The notes under the pieces were generated by a model. That model had not been told where the DNA came from. It was given only the letters and a program-made list of their open reading frames with translations, and searched no databases. The position numbers and the translations under genes are program-made. From contig JBJEHD010000087.1 of NCBI GenBank assembly GCA_051875715.1, forward strand, positions 1-34,309: a stretch of DNA of 34,309 bases. The letters are read 5' to 3'. Within the stretch, counting starts at the first letter, position 1, and each line of letters starts with the position of its first letter. Below are positions 7,601 to 15,323 of this stretch, one piece after another. Source of the DNA: DYCT01 sp051875715. GTDB lineage: Bacteria; Bacteroidota; Bacteroidia; Bacteroidales; Bacteroidaceae.

Positions 7601-10354
7601 GCAGAACACGTCGTAGAACACATAGGTGTCGGTCCGACTCGTGCCAAAGCAAAACGCAACGGGCTTGTCTTCTTCAAATTCCTCCGTGTGGCAATACATC
7701 AACAGGTCATCGAAGAACGGCAGACGGTCGTCCTGCTCCGAGAAGAGGGTGAAATCGTGCTCCGCCTGCACTTCGCGCCCCTGTTCGTCGACAACCCGTG
7801 CCACCAGTTGGTAGCGTCCCGAGGGCAGGGCCTTGATGGAGGCCATGTCCAACGGCCGACCTGCCTCGAACGGGAGTTGCAAGAGGCAGACTCCCCGTGT
7901 CCGTCCGTCGGAATAGGCGTATACATCGCATCGTCCCTTCAAGGCGATTTCCTCTCCATCCAGGTTCACCACCTGCAACCGGGCCGTCTGCGCATCTTCC
8001 TTCACCAGGCGCTGAGGCATGTCCACCTCTATCCGGCATGACACGTTGCCCAGATGCAACGTCGTGTTCGCATCTTGCGTCTCTCCACCGGCATCGGTCA
8101 CTGCAGCCTCCACCCGGATATGCTGGCACCACCAGCCTGTCTGCGCGTCAGGGTCGGCCTCCAAAGCCACCTGGAATCGAAACTGTCCGTCGGCATCGGT
8201 GCGTACCACACCGTCGGCCAACCGCTGCTCCCCATAGCCTCTCCAATACCAGCCCGTCGTACGCCGCACGACGTAGTTCACCTCGGCCTCCTGCAAAGGC
8301 ACTCCGCTGTAGGTCTTGGCCTCGCCACACACCCACACGGTGTCGCCGGCCCGGTAGCCTTCTTTCTGCGGGAAGAGGGTCACATCGAACGTCGGCCGTT
8401 TGTATTCTTCCACCCGGAAATGGCTTTCGGTCTGTCCGCAGCGCAAGCGGAACGAACCGGGCAGACAGGTGGTCGGCAACGTCAGTTCGGTGGCAAACGA
8501 TCCGTAAGCATTCGTCCGCACACTCCGCGTGCCCACCGTTTTCCCGTGATTGTCTATCAGTTCCACCTCGTAGGAGGCATCGGGGCGGGCCGTCGTCCGG
8601 TCTCCCTGTTGGTCGTACGCCCATCCGGCCACGTAGACCGTCTGTCCGGGGCGATAAATGCTTCGGTCGGTAAAAAGATGCAGATGCATCTCCGGTTCCG
8701 ACTCGTCCCTACCCCACGACCTGGAGGAGTACAGGTGTTTGAAGTCCATGGCCCGGTCGGTGCCCTTCACGGCCCGCACGGCAGTCCATCCGTCCCAGTC
8801 GCTTCGTACCACACCGGCAGCATCGGCGGTCAGCACGCTGTCGCGCACATACCCATTCTTCTTCTGCCGATAGCACCACAGTTCAGCGTTCGGCACAGGA
8901 TGCCCGGTCCGCCCATCCAGCACTACAATCTCCATCTGCCGTTTGTCTACAGGGAGGCATACCACCCGCATGGCCGAGACATGCAACCACGCATATTCAG
9001 GCTCCACGCCTTTTACGTCGGTCTTCAGTTCCAGCAGATACAGACCTTCGGCCGGAGTCTTCCAGGTCTGTGTCGTATCCGTTTCGAGATAGTCCGGCGT
9101 AGGCAGCAGGCCGATGTCGAACGTGTCTGTTTTCCGGCCGTAGTTGGCAGCCAGCATTTTCCGGTCTCCGTTCCGACGTTTGCTTCCGTCGACCTTCAGG
9201 TTCATGTGGTACACCTGCAATGTGATCTTCGTCAGGTTCTTGTATTGGATGTTCAGCGACAATTCCTCGCCCGGATAGGCATCGGCAGGCATCCGCAAGC
9301 GAAAAGCCGGGCGTTCGATGTCCTGCGCACGTTTCTCCAGTTCGTCGATGCGGAAATAGTTCGGATAGCGGCGAACAGCCTCACGCACTTGCTGCATGGC
9401 TTCCACCTTTCGGTTTTGCAGGCAGAGTTCGTCCACCAGGGCCAGACTGACCTCGGCACATTCGTCCAGGTCGGCGTATTCGCGTTGCAAGCGGAACAGG
9501 CCTTGCAGGTAGGGCGAATCGGCATCCCCCATTCCCCGGTTCCAATGGTTACGGCGCAAGAAGTTGAGTCGTTCCAGTTCCATCCACATCACGGCCTTGC
9601 GGTTGGCATCGGCTTGGTAGAAACGGATCATCTTGCCATAAAGTACCAAGGCGATGTCCACACAGTTGTAGTCCGTCGGGGTGTCGGACGGGTTGCCGTC
9701 CAGGTCCTCGTCAACCTCTTGATCGTACTCAAACTCCAGTATCGACGAGCAGACGTTCAGTTCTTTGATGACCTTCAGCCCCACCACGTGCAACAGGTCG
9801 TGGCGGAAAATGGGGCCCACATTCCCTTCTTCGATCAAAGGTGCAAAGTCCGCCATCGCCCGCCGGCCGAGCACATCCGTATCGGCCAAGGCCAGACAGA
9901 GGTGGTCCACCGCCTTCCGGACAATCTGCATCGTGCTCCATTCGCGCAGGTCGGTCGATTTGCTTTCCGTATCGAAGGAATTGCTCCACCTATGATCCGA
10001 GGCATAATCGCTGTAGCAGCAGCCCAGCACCAGGTGCAGCATGGAGGCTTCGACAGGCTCCGTCGCACCGGCACACCACTGTTCCAGTTCGTGTATGTGT
10101 TGGTAGAAACTGTCCGGCGCAATTTCCTGCCGGCTTTGCATCATGGCCAGGTAGGCCTTGAGCAGTTGGGCTGTGTTCTTTTCCTTCTTGGCGCGGTCAT
10201 AGATTCCCTGGGCCAGCTGCCATGTTTGTTTGGGCTGTCCATTTTCCCAGGCTTTCTCCACCTGCCTCCATTGTTTCTCATAACTTTGTGCGTTCATCTG
10301 CCCTACTCCTGCTAAATACATCAAGATTCCTACAATTCCTATTTTCCACTTCAT
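4652..10354 (-). CDS. Alpha-2-macroglobulin-like protein lacking the thioester motif
   Basis: A 1900-residue protein with a signal peptide (MKWKIGIVGILMYLAGVGQMNAQ) and so periplasmic or outer-membrane exposed. After a helical N-terminal third (about 25-370) come macroglobulin beta domains, including the MG2 hallmark FTDRSIYRPGQTVYVAGW near residue 560, the bait/A2M-domain block LRADKRGNIRMAFTLPESL around 1145 and FMVTPHMPRFLRAGD, then an alpha/alpha-toroid like the thioester domain (about 1350-1650) and a C-terminal beta domain. Bacterial A2Ms trap proteases using a CxEQ thioester at the start of the toroid. Here the equivalent place reads LDEPTSDNAISWAAACYAN, without Cys-Gln, so a covalent trap is unlikely. 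An alternative upstream ATG at 10423 would hide the signal peptide internally. The gene follows pepD on the same strand after a 144-base gap. Confidence 0.88.
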   Translation of the reverse strand: MKWKIGIVGILMYLAGVGQMNAQSYEKQWRQVEKAWENGQPKQTWQLAQGIYDRAKKEKNTAQLLKAYLAMMQSRQEIAPDSFYQHIHELEQWCAGATEPVEASMLHLVLGCCYSDYASDHRWSNSFDTESKSTDLREWSTMQIVRKAVDHLCLALADTDVLGRRAMADFAPLIEEGNVGPIFRHDLLHVVGLKVIKELNVCSSILEFEYDQEVDEDLDGNPSDTPTDYNCVDIALVLYGKMIRFYQADANRKAVMWMELERLNFLRRNHWNRGMGDADSPYLQGLFRLQREYADLDECAEVSLALVDELCLQNRKVEAMQQVREAVRRYPNYFRIDELEKRAQDIERPAFRLRMPADAYPGEELSLNIQYKNLTKITLQVYHMNLKVDGSKRRNGDRKMLAANYGRKTDTFDIGLLPTPDYLETDTTQTWKTPAEGLYLLELKTDVKGVEPEYAWLHVSAMRVVCLPVDKRQMEIVVLDGRTGHPVPNAELWCYRQKKNGYVRDSVLTADAAGVVRSDWDGWTAVRAVKGTDRAMDFKHLYSSRSWGRDESEPEMHLHLFTDRSIYRPGQTVYVAGWAYDQQGDRTTARPDASYEVELIDNHGKTVGTRSVRTNAYGSFATELTLPTTCLPGSFRLRCGQTESHFRVEEYKRPTFDVTLFPQKEGYRAGDTVWVCGEAKTYSGVPLQEAEVNYVVRRTTGWYWRGYGEQRLADGVVRTDADGQFRFQVALEADPDAQTGWWCQHIRVEAAVTDAGGETQDANTTLHLGNVSCRIEVDMPQRLVKEDAQTARLQVVNLDGEEIALKGRCDVYAYSDGRTRGVCLLQLPFEAGRPLDMASIKALPSGRYQLVARVVDEQGREVQAEHDFTLFSEQDDRLPFFDDLLMYCHTEEFEEDKPVAFCFGTSRTDTYVFYDVFCGDQRIESQRLCLSDTLIRRSYLYKEEYADGIRIQVALVQDGHLYQQSITLARPRPKKQLTWRWTSFRDRLQPGQQEEWSLVLTYPDGKPAVGELLATMYDASLDALQPHRWDFDLSFGRYIPYRDWRITDVSTSWVNLLFPSMPFAEKYWTPDRWRILSPLEVRYCMLYESVSPSMRMNSVMCKSMEVVDELACVVPAGSIEEEESRQEDVLESVNALRTNLVETAFFYPQLRADKRGNIRMAFTLPESLTRWHFMGLAHTAEMDWTSLDAMATAQKEFMVTPHMPRFLRAGDQTVLASTLTNLSGKAADGWVRMELFDPRTEKVLWKQKQRFNVAAGNTTVVRFAFEVKEEWTVLACRVVAEADRFSDGEQRLLPVLTDREWLTESVPLTVVGPTTCEADLSALFNHQSSTATERRLTVEFAGNPGWYAVQALSVLDEPTSDNAISWAAACYANRLAAYTLTRNPQIRTALETWRASGGTDSRLQSLLERNAELKTLLLEETPWVADADNEQERMRGLVRLFDENRMADKHRTVVDKLVDLQNADGAWTWFKGMSGSWYVTQQVMEKLLRLQKLTGESLSEEIQTCMDRAWTYLWEQVRKEYDSMRRMEKEGKTELLPSEATVQYLYLCTLCEPVRTEDKTVCRYMLDKLASSNGLQTIYGKARSAYVMQRNRRTEAAGRFLQSLREYAVSSPEKGMHYETKRVGYGWTEYRIPTQVAVIEAMDEVARDSSAVEQLKLWLLTQKRTQAWDSPLATADAVYALMQRGTSLPTTGHTVIRWGKQTCRTDESPLTYVKQTWTGKDVPARLPAVQVEKTDEGLAWGAVYGQCLERTDRIEASQGVLSVRKELLVERTVDGQRRYIGLAQAGSLHVGDKVVVRLLVRSEEDMDFVQLKDERAACLEPVDNHSGYRWMGGTGAYVAVKDASTNYFFDRLPKGNYILETTYRVDRVGEYLSGLATLQSAYAPEMVAHTIAERIVVAEK

Positions 10355-10428
10355 GTCCGATGCTGTTTTTGTTTTCCGCCCGGTCAGCACCAGCGGGGCT
10401 GTCTTCCCACGCTCTCCTGCCAAAGCAT

Positions 10429-10469
10429 CGAAAGCCCACTTCCGAGCAAGGGTCGGGAGCAGGCTTTCG
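10429..10469 (-). terminator. Stem-loop between pepD and the A2M-like gene
   Basis: CGAAAGCC (10429-10436) and GGCTTTCG (10462-10469) form an 8-bp perfect stem, with an inner CCGA/TCGG pairing. No T run follows on the minus strand. It may be a weak terminator or processing site separating pepD from the downstream 1900-residue gene. Confidence 0.4.
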
Positions 10470-10498
10470 GGTTATTGTTTACAATGATTGGGGGTTGC

Positions 10499-11956
10499 TT
10501 ATCGCTTCGGTGTCTGCTCCAACGTGGCCACCAGGAAGTCATAAAACTTCTTCACGGTAGGTATCAGCACGCGCTCGGCCGGTGAGTGGGGCGAGCGGAG
10601 CGTCGGTCCGAACGAGATCATGTCCAGATGCGGCAGCGTGGCCCCGATGATGCCACACTCCAATCCGGCGTGTACGACCTTCACAGCCGGCTCGGTGCCG
10701 AACTGCGCCTTATACGATTCCTTCATGGCCTTCAGGATGGGCGATTCCACGTTGGGCTGCCATCCGGAGTATCCGCCGCTCATTTCCACTTTCATGCCGG
10801 CCATGCTGAAGCACGACTCCAGGCTGGTGGTGAGGCACTCCTTCATCGAGTCGGACGAACTGCGGGCCAGGATTTTGAACTCAGCCTTGCCTTCGCCGAT
10901 GGTGATGATGGCCAGGTTCGACGAAGTCTCCACTGTGTCGGGGATGGCCGGGATGTTGCGCATCACGCCGTTCTGGCAAGCAAAGATGGCGTCGATGAGG
11001 TTGTCTTGGATTTCTTCAGGCACTTCTCCTGCAGGCAGGTCGACACGCTCGGCCGTGAACGAGATGGACGTCTCGATGCCTTTGTATTCGTCGTTGAACA
11101 GGTCTTCGCAGTATTGCACCAATCCGCGCAGTTCCTCTTCGTTCTCGGCCGGGATGGTCAGCACGGCGTGGGCTTCGCGAGGGATGGCATTGCGCATGTT
11201 GCCGCCTTCCCACGAGGCCAGACGGGCTTCGTACGAGGCGACGGCTTCGCGAACGAAGCGCACCAGCAGTTTGTTTGCATTGGCGCGCCCCTGGTTGATT
11301 TCCAGGCCGGAGTGTCCGCCACGCAGGCCCTTCAACGTCACCTTCACGGCCACGTCGTCAGCTTCGGGTTCCACCTCCTTATATTGCAGGCTGGCCGTCA
11401 CGTCCATGCCGCCGGCACAGCCGATGTAGAGTTCGCCTTCGTCTTCCGAGTCCAGGTTGAGCAGGATTTCGCCCTGCAGCGTGCCCTCCTTCAGGCCGAA
11501 CGCGCCATACATGCCCGTTTCTTCATCGGCCGTGATGAGCGCTTCCAGCGGTCCGTGCTTCAGCGTGTCGTCCTCGAGCACCGCCATGATGGCCGCCACA
11601 CCCATGCCGTTGTCGGCACCCAGGGTCGTTCCGTTGGCCTTCACCCATTCGCCGTCCACGTAGGCTTCGATGGGATCTTTCTCAAAATCGTGCACCTTGT
11701 CGTTGTTCTTCTGCGGCACCATGTCCATGTGGGCCTGCAGGATAACCCCCTTGCGGTTCTCCATCCCCGGCGTGGCCGGTTTGCGGATGATGACATTGCC
11801 TACCTCATCCAGGAAGGATTCGAGGTTCAGCCGTTTGGCGAAGTCGAGCAAAAAGGTTTGCACCGGTTTCAGATAGCCCGAAGGGCGAGGAACTTGCGTC
11901 AGCGCATGGAAATGTTTCCACACATTCTGAGGGTCTAAGCATTCGATTGTTTTCAT
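10499..11956 (-). CDS. pepD: Aminoacyl-histidine dipeptidase (M20C, PepD-like)
   Basis: This 485-residue cytosolic metallopeptidase cleaves Xaa-His and other dipeptides. Metal ligands and catalytic residues are all visible: H76 and D78 in LQAHMDMVPQ, D115 in LGADNGMGVAA, the glutamate pair at 145-146 in TADEETGMYGA, D169 in LNLDSEDEG, and a late histidine in VVHAGLECGI. A lid/dimerisation domain lies between (GLRGGHSGLEINQGRANANK). Length is typical of the family. The start ATG overlaps the TGA of the upstream membrane protein gene (ATGA), which argues for translational coupling. Confidence 0.94.
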   Translation of the reverse strand: MKTIECLDPQNVWKHFHALTQVPRPSGYLKPVQTFLLDFAKRLNLESFLDEVGNVIIRKPATPGMENRKGVILQAHMDMVPQKNNDKVHDFEKDPIEAYVDGEWVKANGTTLGADNGMGVAAIMAVLEDDTLKHGPLEALITADEETGMYGAFGLKEGTLQGEILLNLDSEDEGELYIGCAGGMDVTASLQYKEVEPEADDVAVKVTLKGLRGGHSGLEINQGRANANKLLVRFVREAVASYEARLASWEGGNMRNAIPREAHAVLTIPAENEEELRGLVQYCEDLFNDEYKGIETSISFTAERVDLPAGEVPEEIQDNLIDAIFACQNGVMRNIPAIPDTVETSSNLAIITIGEGKAEFKILARSSSDSMKECLTTSLESCFSMAGMKVEMSGGYSGWQPNVESPILKAMKESYKAQFGTEPAVKVVHAGLECGIIGATLPHLDMISFGPTLRSPHSPAERVLIPTVKKFYDFLVATLEQTPKR

Positions 11957-12942
11957 AGGTTCTTTGTTTTAGGGGAGAACGACAAAGCCATTGTCCCGTA
12001 TATTCCCAACAAAATTAGCAAAAAAGTCTGGATTCCATGCACAAGCAGGGCAAAAATTCCGGCTTCTTCGGCCGAAACGCCATACAGCGTCATCATGGAG
12101 ATGATGGCGAAGTGCCACGGCCCGGCCCCGTTCGGCGTAGGCACCACCACGGCTATCGTCCCCACCACGAACAATACGAGGCCTGCCTCAAGGCCCAACC
12201 CCTCGGTGAACGGGAAGCAGAAAAATGTCAGATAGAAGTGGAGGAAATAACTCAGCCATATCAAAAAGGTGTAGAGCGCAAACAGGGGCTTATTTTCCAC
12301 ATGGCGCAGCGAACGCACGCCTTCCCACACGTCGCGTACCATGCCCTTCACCCGGGCAAAGAACGAGAGCGTACGCAGCAGGTGATACGCCAGTACGCCG
12401 ATGCCGACGACACAGGCGGCTATGATATAAAAATAAGGAGAGGTCAGCCAGGCGGCCACCGATCCGAGCCGGGTGCCGGTGCCAGCAAAAAAGCGTTCGA
12501 ACACCCGCAACTGAAGCAGCAGCGTGAGCCCGGTCAGCAGGGCGGCGCAAAGCGAATCGACCAGCCGTTCGGTCACCACCGTCCCCAGAGCCTTCGAAAA
12601 CGAAGTCCCCTCGCGCTTGGCCAGCACGCCACACCGCGACACCTCGCCCAGACGGGGCACTACCAGATTGGCTGCGTAGGACACGAGTACGGCCTGCACA
12701 CAGACGGCCGCCGAAGGACGTTCGCCCAAAGGGGCCAGGGTCTGCCGCCACCGCCATCCCCGAAACAGATGGCCCGTCACGCCGAACACCAGCGAGAGCA
12801 GCATCCAGCCGTAGCGCATGTCCGACACGAGCACCCGCCGGGCTGCCTGGAAGTCGAAATCGCGGTACACCCACCACAGAATCAGGCCGCCCAACAGGAG
12901 CGGAAGCCCTACCTTGGTGGATTTTTTTAGTATCTTTTTCAC
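11953..12942 (-). CDS. UPF0104 / lysylphosphatidylglycerol synthase TM-region family membrane protein
   Basis: Starting from GTG at 12942 the product has 329 residues and about eight hydrophobic segments, beginning with GLPLLLGGLILWWVY. Family motifs include GHLFRGWRWRQTL, the conserved NLVVPRLGEVSRCGVL (the 'N-x-x-x-P-x-x-G-E-x-x-R' signature) and TVVTERLVDSL, with VPTPNGAGPWHFA near the C-terminus. These proteins resemble the flippase part of MprF but have no synthase domain here; substrate unknown. The frame stays open to 13410 but that part runs antisense to rsmA and lacks protein-like character. A minus-strand -7 element at 12988-12995 lies 45 bases before the GTG, supporting this start. 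The TGA overlaps the pepD ATG. Confidence 0.82.
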   Translation of the reverse strand: MKKILKKSTKVGLPLLLGGLILWWVYRDFDFQAARRVLVSDMRYGWMLLSLVFGVTGHLFRGWRWRQTLAPLGERPSAAVCVQAVLVSYAANLVVPRLGEVSRCGVLAKREGTSFSKALGTVVTERLVDSLCAALLTGLTLLLQLRVFERFFAGTGTRLGSVAAWLTSPYFYIIAACVVGIGVLAYHLLRTLSFFARVKGMVRDVWEGVRSLRHVENKPLFALYTFLIWLSYFLHFYLTFFCFPFTEGLGLEAGLVLFVVGTIAVVVPTPNGAGPWHFAIISMMTLYGVSAEEAGIFALLVHGIQTFLLILLGIYGTMALSFSPKTKNL

Positions 12943-12972
12943 CGAAGAGTCCTTTTGTTTACGTATTATTGA

Positions 12973-12980
12973 TACATTTG
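12973..12980 (+). promoter_or_regulatory. -7 promoter element for rsmA-mgtE
   Basis: TACATTTG matches TAnnTTTG, 67 bases before the rsmA ATG. A TTTTG at 12953-12957 is only 15 bases away, shorter than the usual 19-21 spacing. It faces the minus-strand -7 element at 12988-12995, seven bases away. Confidence 0.5.
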
Positions 12981-12987
12981 CAGGCTG

Positions 12988-12995
12988 CAAATATA
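12988..12995 (-). promoter_or_regulatory. -7 promoter element for the UPF0104-pepD operon
   Basis: On the minus strand this reads TATATTTG, fitting TAnnTTTG. Transcription would begin near 12981, 39 bases before the GTG start at 12942. No clear -33 box. Confidence 0.45.
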
Positions 12996-13047
12996 GCAGT
13001 AATCTAAGAACGAGCATACGGACCGACGCTAAAAAACAGACACCCGC

Positions 13048-13836
13048 ATGAATTTGGTAAAACCTAAAAAGTTTCTCGGACAGCATTTCCTGAAAGACCA
13101 GTCCATCGCCCGGGCCATCGCCGACACGGTGGACGCCTGCCCCGACCTGCCTGTCCTCGAAGTAGGGCCTGGCATGGGAGTCCTCACCCAATACCTCCTG
13201 GCCAAACAACGGACGCTGAAGGTGGTGGAACTCGACCGGGAGTCGGTGGCCTACCTGCACGAGCACTTTCCCGCACTGGCCGACGGCATCGTCGAGGCCG
13301 ACTTCCTGCAGATGCCCCTCGCCCCCCTGTTCGGCGGACAACCCTTCGTCCTGACCGGCAACTACCCCTACAACATCTCCAGCCAAATCTTCTTTCGGAT
13401 GCTGGATCACAAGGAACTAATCCCGTGCTGCACAGGCATGATCCAACGCGAAGTGGCCCAACGCATGGCGGCCGCACCGGGCAGCAAGACCTACGGCATC
13501 CTGAGCGTCCTGTTGCAGGCCTGGTATCGGGTGGAATACCTCTTCACGGTGGACGAACACGTGTTCAACCCGCCCCCGAAGGTAAAAAGCGCCGTAGTAC
13601 GCCTCACGCGCAACGACGTGACCGACCTCGGCTGCGACGAGGCCCTGTTCAAGCAGGTGGTGAAGACCACCTTCAACCAACGTCGCAAAACGCTGCGCAA
13701 CTCTCTCAAGCCGCTGCTGGGCAAGGAGTCGGCCCTCTATGCCGACCCGTTGTGCGACAAACGGCCCGAGCAGTTGTCCGTGGCCGATTTCGTAAGCCTG
13801 ACCAACCGCATCGCCGGCCAGCAGACTGCCTCCTGA
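13048..13836 (+). CDS. rsmA: 16S rRNA (adenine(1518)-N6/adenine(1519)-N6)-dimethyltransferase
   Basis: This 262-residue protein (RsmA, also KsgA) dimethylates two adjacent adenines in the 3' hairpin of 16S rRNA during small-subunit assembly. The N-terminus KPKKFLGQHFLKD is the family signature; the SAM-binding motif VLEVGPGMGVLTQYLL (about 36-51) and the acceptor motif NYPYNIS (from residue 105; NxPY type) follow, and the C-terminal helical part has TFNQRRKTLRNSL. Length is normal. It begins 67 bases after a -7 promoter element and is followed after 37 bases by mgtE on the same strand, probably cotranscribed. Confidence 0.96.
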   Translation: MNLVKPKKFLGQHFLKDQSIARAIADTVDACPDLPVLEVGPGMGVLTQYLLAKQRTLKVVELDRESVAYLHEHFPALADGIVEADFLQMPLAPLFGGQPFVLTGNYPYNISSQIFFRMLDHKELIPCCTGMIQREVAQRMAAAPGSKTYGILSVLLQAWYRVEYLFTVDEHVFNPPPKVKSAVVRLTRNDVTDLGCDEALFKQVVKTTFNQRRKTLRNSLKPLLGKESALYADPLCDKRPEQLSVADFVSLTNRIAGQQTAS

Positions 13837-13873
13837 CAATACAGAAACGAGAACCCCTCATCCCCATTCCGCC

Positions 13874-15214
13874 ATGAACGAAGCCTACATCGACCAAATC
13901 AAGCAGCTCATCGAGCAGAAAGAGTCCGACCAGATACGGACGTTGCTGACCGACCTCCACCCGGCCGACATCGCCGAGTTGTGCAACGAGCTGAATCCCG
14001 AAGAGGCCCGGTCCATCTACCTGCTGCTGGACAACGACACGGCCGCCGACGTCCTCATCGAGATGGACGAAGACGTGCGTAAGGAATTTCTGGACATCCT
14101 CCCCTCCGAAACCATTGCCAAACGGTTCCTCGACCACATGGACTCCGACGACGCCGTCGACATCATCCGCGAGATGGACGAGGACAAGCAGGAAGAGGTG
14201 CTCTCGCACATCGAGAACATCGACCAGGCGGGCGACATCGTCGACCTGCTGAAGTACGACGAAGACACCGCCGGCGGTATCATGGGTACGGAGATGGTCG
14301 TGGTGAACGAAAACTGGAGTATGCCCGAATGTCTGAAAGAGATGCGCATGCAGGCCGAAGAGATGGACGAAATCTACTACGTCTACGTAGTGGACGACGA
14401 CGAACGCCTGCGCGGCGTGTTCCCGCTGAAGAAGATGATCACCAGCCCTTCGGTGTCGAAAGTGAAGCACGTGATGAAGAAAGACCCCATCTCGGTACGC
14501 GTCGAAACCTCCATCGACGAGGTGGTGCAGACCATCGAAAAATACGACCTGGTGGCCGTGCCGGTGGTCGACAGCATCGGACGCCTTGTCGGACGCATCA
14601 CGGTGGACGACGTCATGGACGAGGTTCGCGAACAGGCCGAACGCGACTACCAGCTGGCCTCCGGTTTGTCCAAGGACGTCGAGACAGACGACAGCGTGGT
14701 GCGCCAGACTTCGGCCCGCCTGCCCTGGCTGCTCATCGGCATGCTGGGCGGCATCGGCAACTCCATGATCCTGGGCAACTTCGACAGCACCTTCGCCGCT
14801 CACCCCGAGATGGCGCTCTACATCCCCCTCATCGGCGGTACGGGTGGAAACGTAGGTACGCAGTCGTCCGCCCTCGTGGTGCAAGGCCTGGCCGGCGGCT
14901 CGCTCACGGCCGGCAACATCTGGCGCCAGGTGCTGAAAGAGTCCGTCGTGGCCCTCATCAACGCCACCATCATCTCGCTGCTGGTCTATGCGTACAACGT
15001 GGTCCGGTTCGGCCCCACCAGTGCCGTCACCTATTCGGTGTCCATCAGCCTCTTCGCCGTGGTCATGTTCGCCTCCACCTTCGGCACCCTGGTGCCCATG
15101 ACGCTGGAAAGGCTGAAAATAGACCCCGCCATCGCCACCGGGCCCTTCATCGCCATCACCAACGACATCATCGGCATGGTGCTCTACATGGGCATCACCG
15201 TACTGCTGTCGTAG
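13874..15214 (+). CDS. mgtE: MgtE-family magnesium transporter/channel
   Basis: At 446 residues the protein has the complete MgtE layout: an acidic N-terminal superhelical domain (about 1-125, DLHPADIAELCNEL), two CBS domains (about 135-250, with VVVNENWSMPECL and VKHVMKKDPISVRVE), a connecting helix and five membrane helices (about 275-446, starting RLPWLLIGMLGGIGNSMI). The signature GGTGGNVGTQSSALVVQGLA and the late pore-region PFIAITNDIIGM with its conserved aspartate are present. In characterised homologues the N and CBS domains bind Mg2+ and close the pore when the ion is plentiful. It follows rsmA by 37 bases. Confidence 0.95.
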   Translation: MNEAYIDQIKQLIEQKESDQIRTLLTDLHPADIAELCNELNPEEARSIYLLLDNDTAADVLIEMDEDVRKEFLDILPSETIAKRFLDHMDSDDAVDIIREMDEDKQEEVLSHIENIDQAGDIVDLLKYDEDTAGGIMGTEMVVVNENWSMPECLKEMRMQAEEMDEIYYVYVVDDDERLRGVFPLKKMITSPSVSKVKHVMKKDPISVRVETSIDEVVQTIEKYDLVAVPVVDSIGRLVGRITVDDVMDEVREQAERDYQLASGLSKDVETDDSVVRQTSARLPWLLIGMLGGIGNSMILGNFDSTFAAHPEMALYIPLIGGTGGNVGTQSSALVVQGLAGGSLTAGNIWRQVLKESVVALINATIISLLVYAYNVVRFGPTSAVTYSVSISLFAVVMFASTFGTLVPMTLERLKIDPAIATGPFIAITNDIIGMVLYMGITVLLS

Positions 15215-15278
15215 AAAGAACGAAAAAAACAAGCCCCAATCGCACCAACCAACCGAATTATTTCTTTTATTTGTGCTC

Positions 15279-15286
15279 TAATTTTG
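15279..15286 (+). promoter_or_regulatory. -7 promoter element for the DUF349 gene
   Basis: TAATTTTG matches TAnnTTTG and lies 37 bases before the ATG at 15324. It supports that start over the upstream GTG at 15300, which would be only 13 bases from the element. Confidence 0.45.
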
Positions 15287-15323
15287 CGAATAGCAGTTCG
15301 TGTACCCTAAAAACATTACGACA

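Noticed and set aside
8054..10315. 753-codon plus-strand frame inside the A2M-like gene
   Set aside because: Rich in His, Arg, Gln and Pro without domain structure; the minus frame has signal peptide and macroglobulin domains.
12943..13410. N-terminal extension of the UPF0104 frame
   Set aside because: It runs antisense to rsmA, lies upstream of the likely promoter and shows no membrane or family features.
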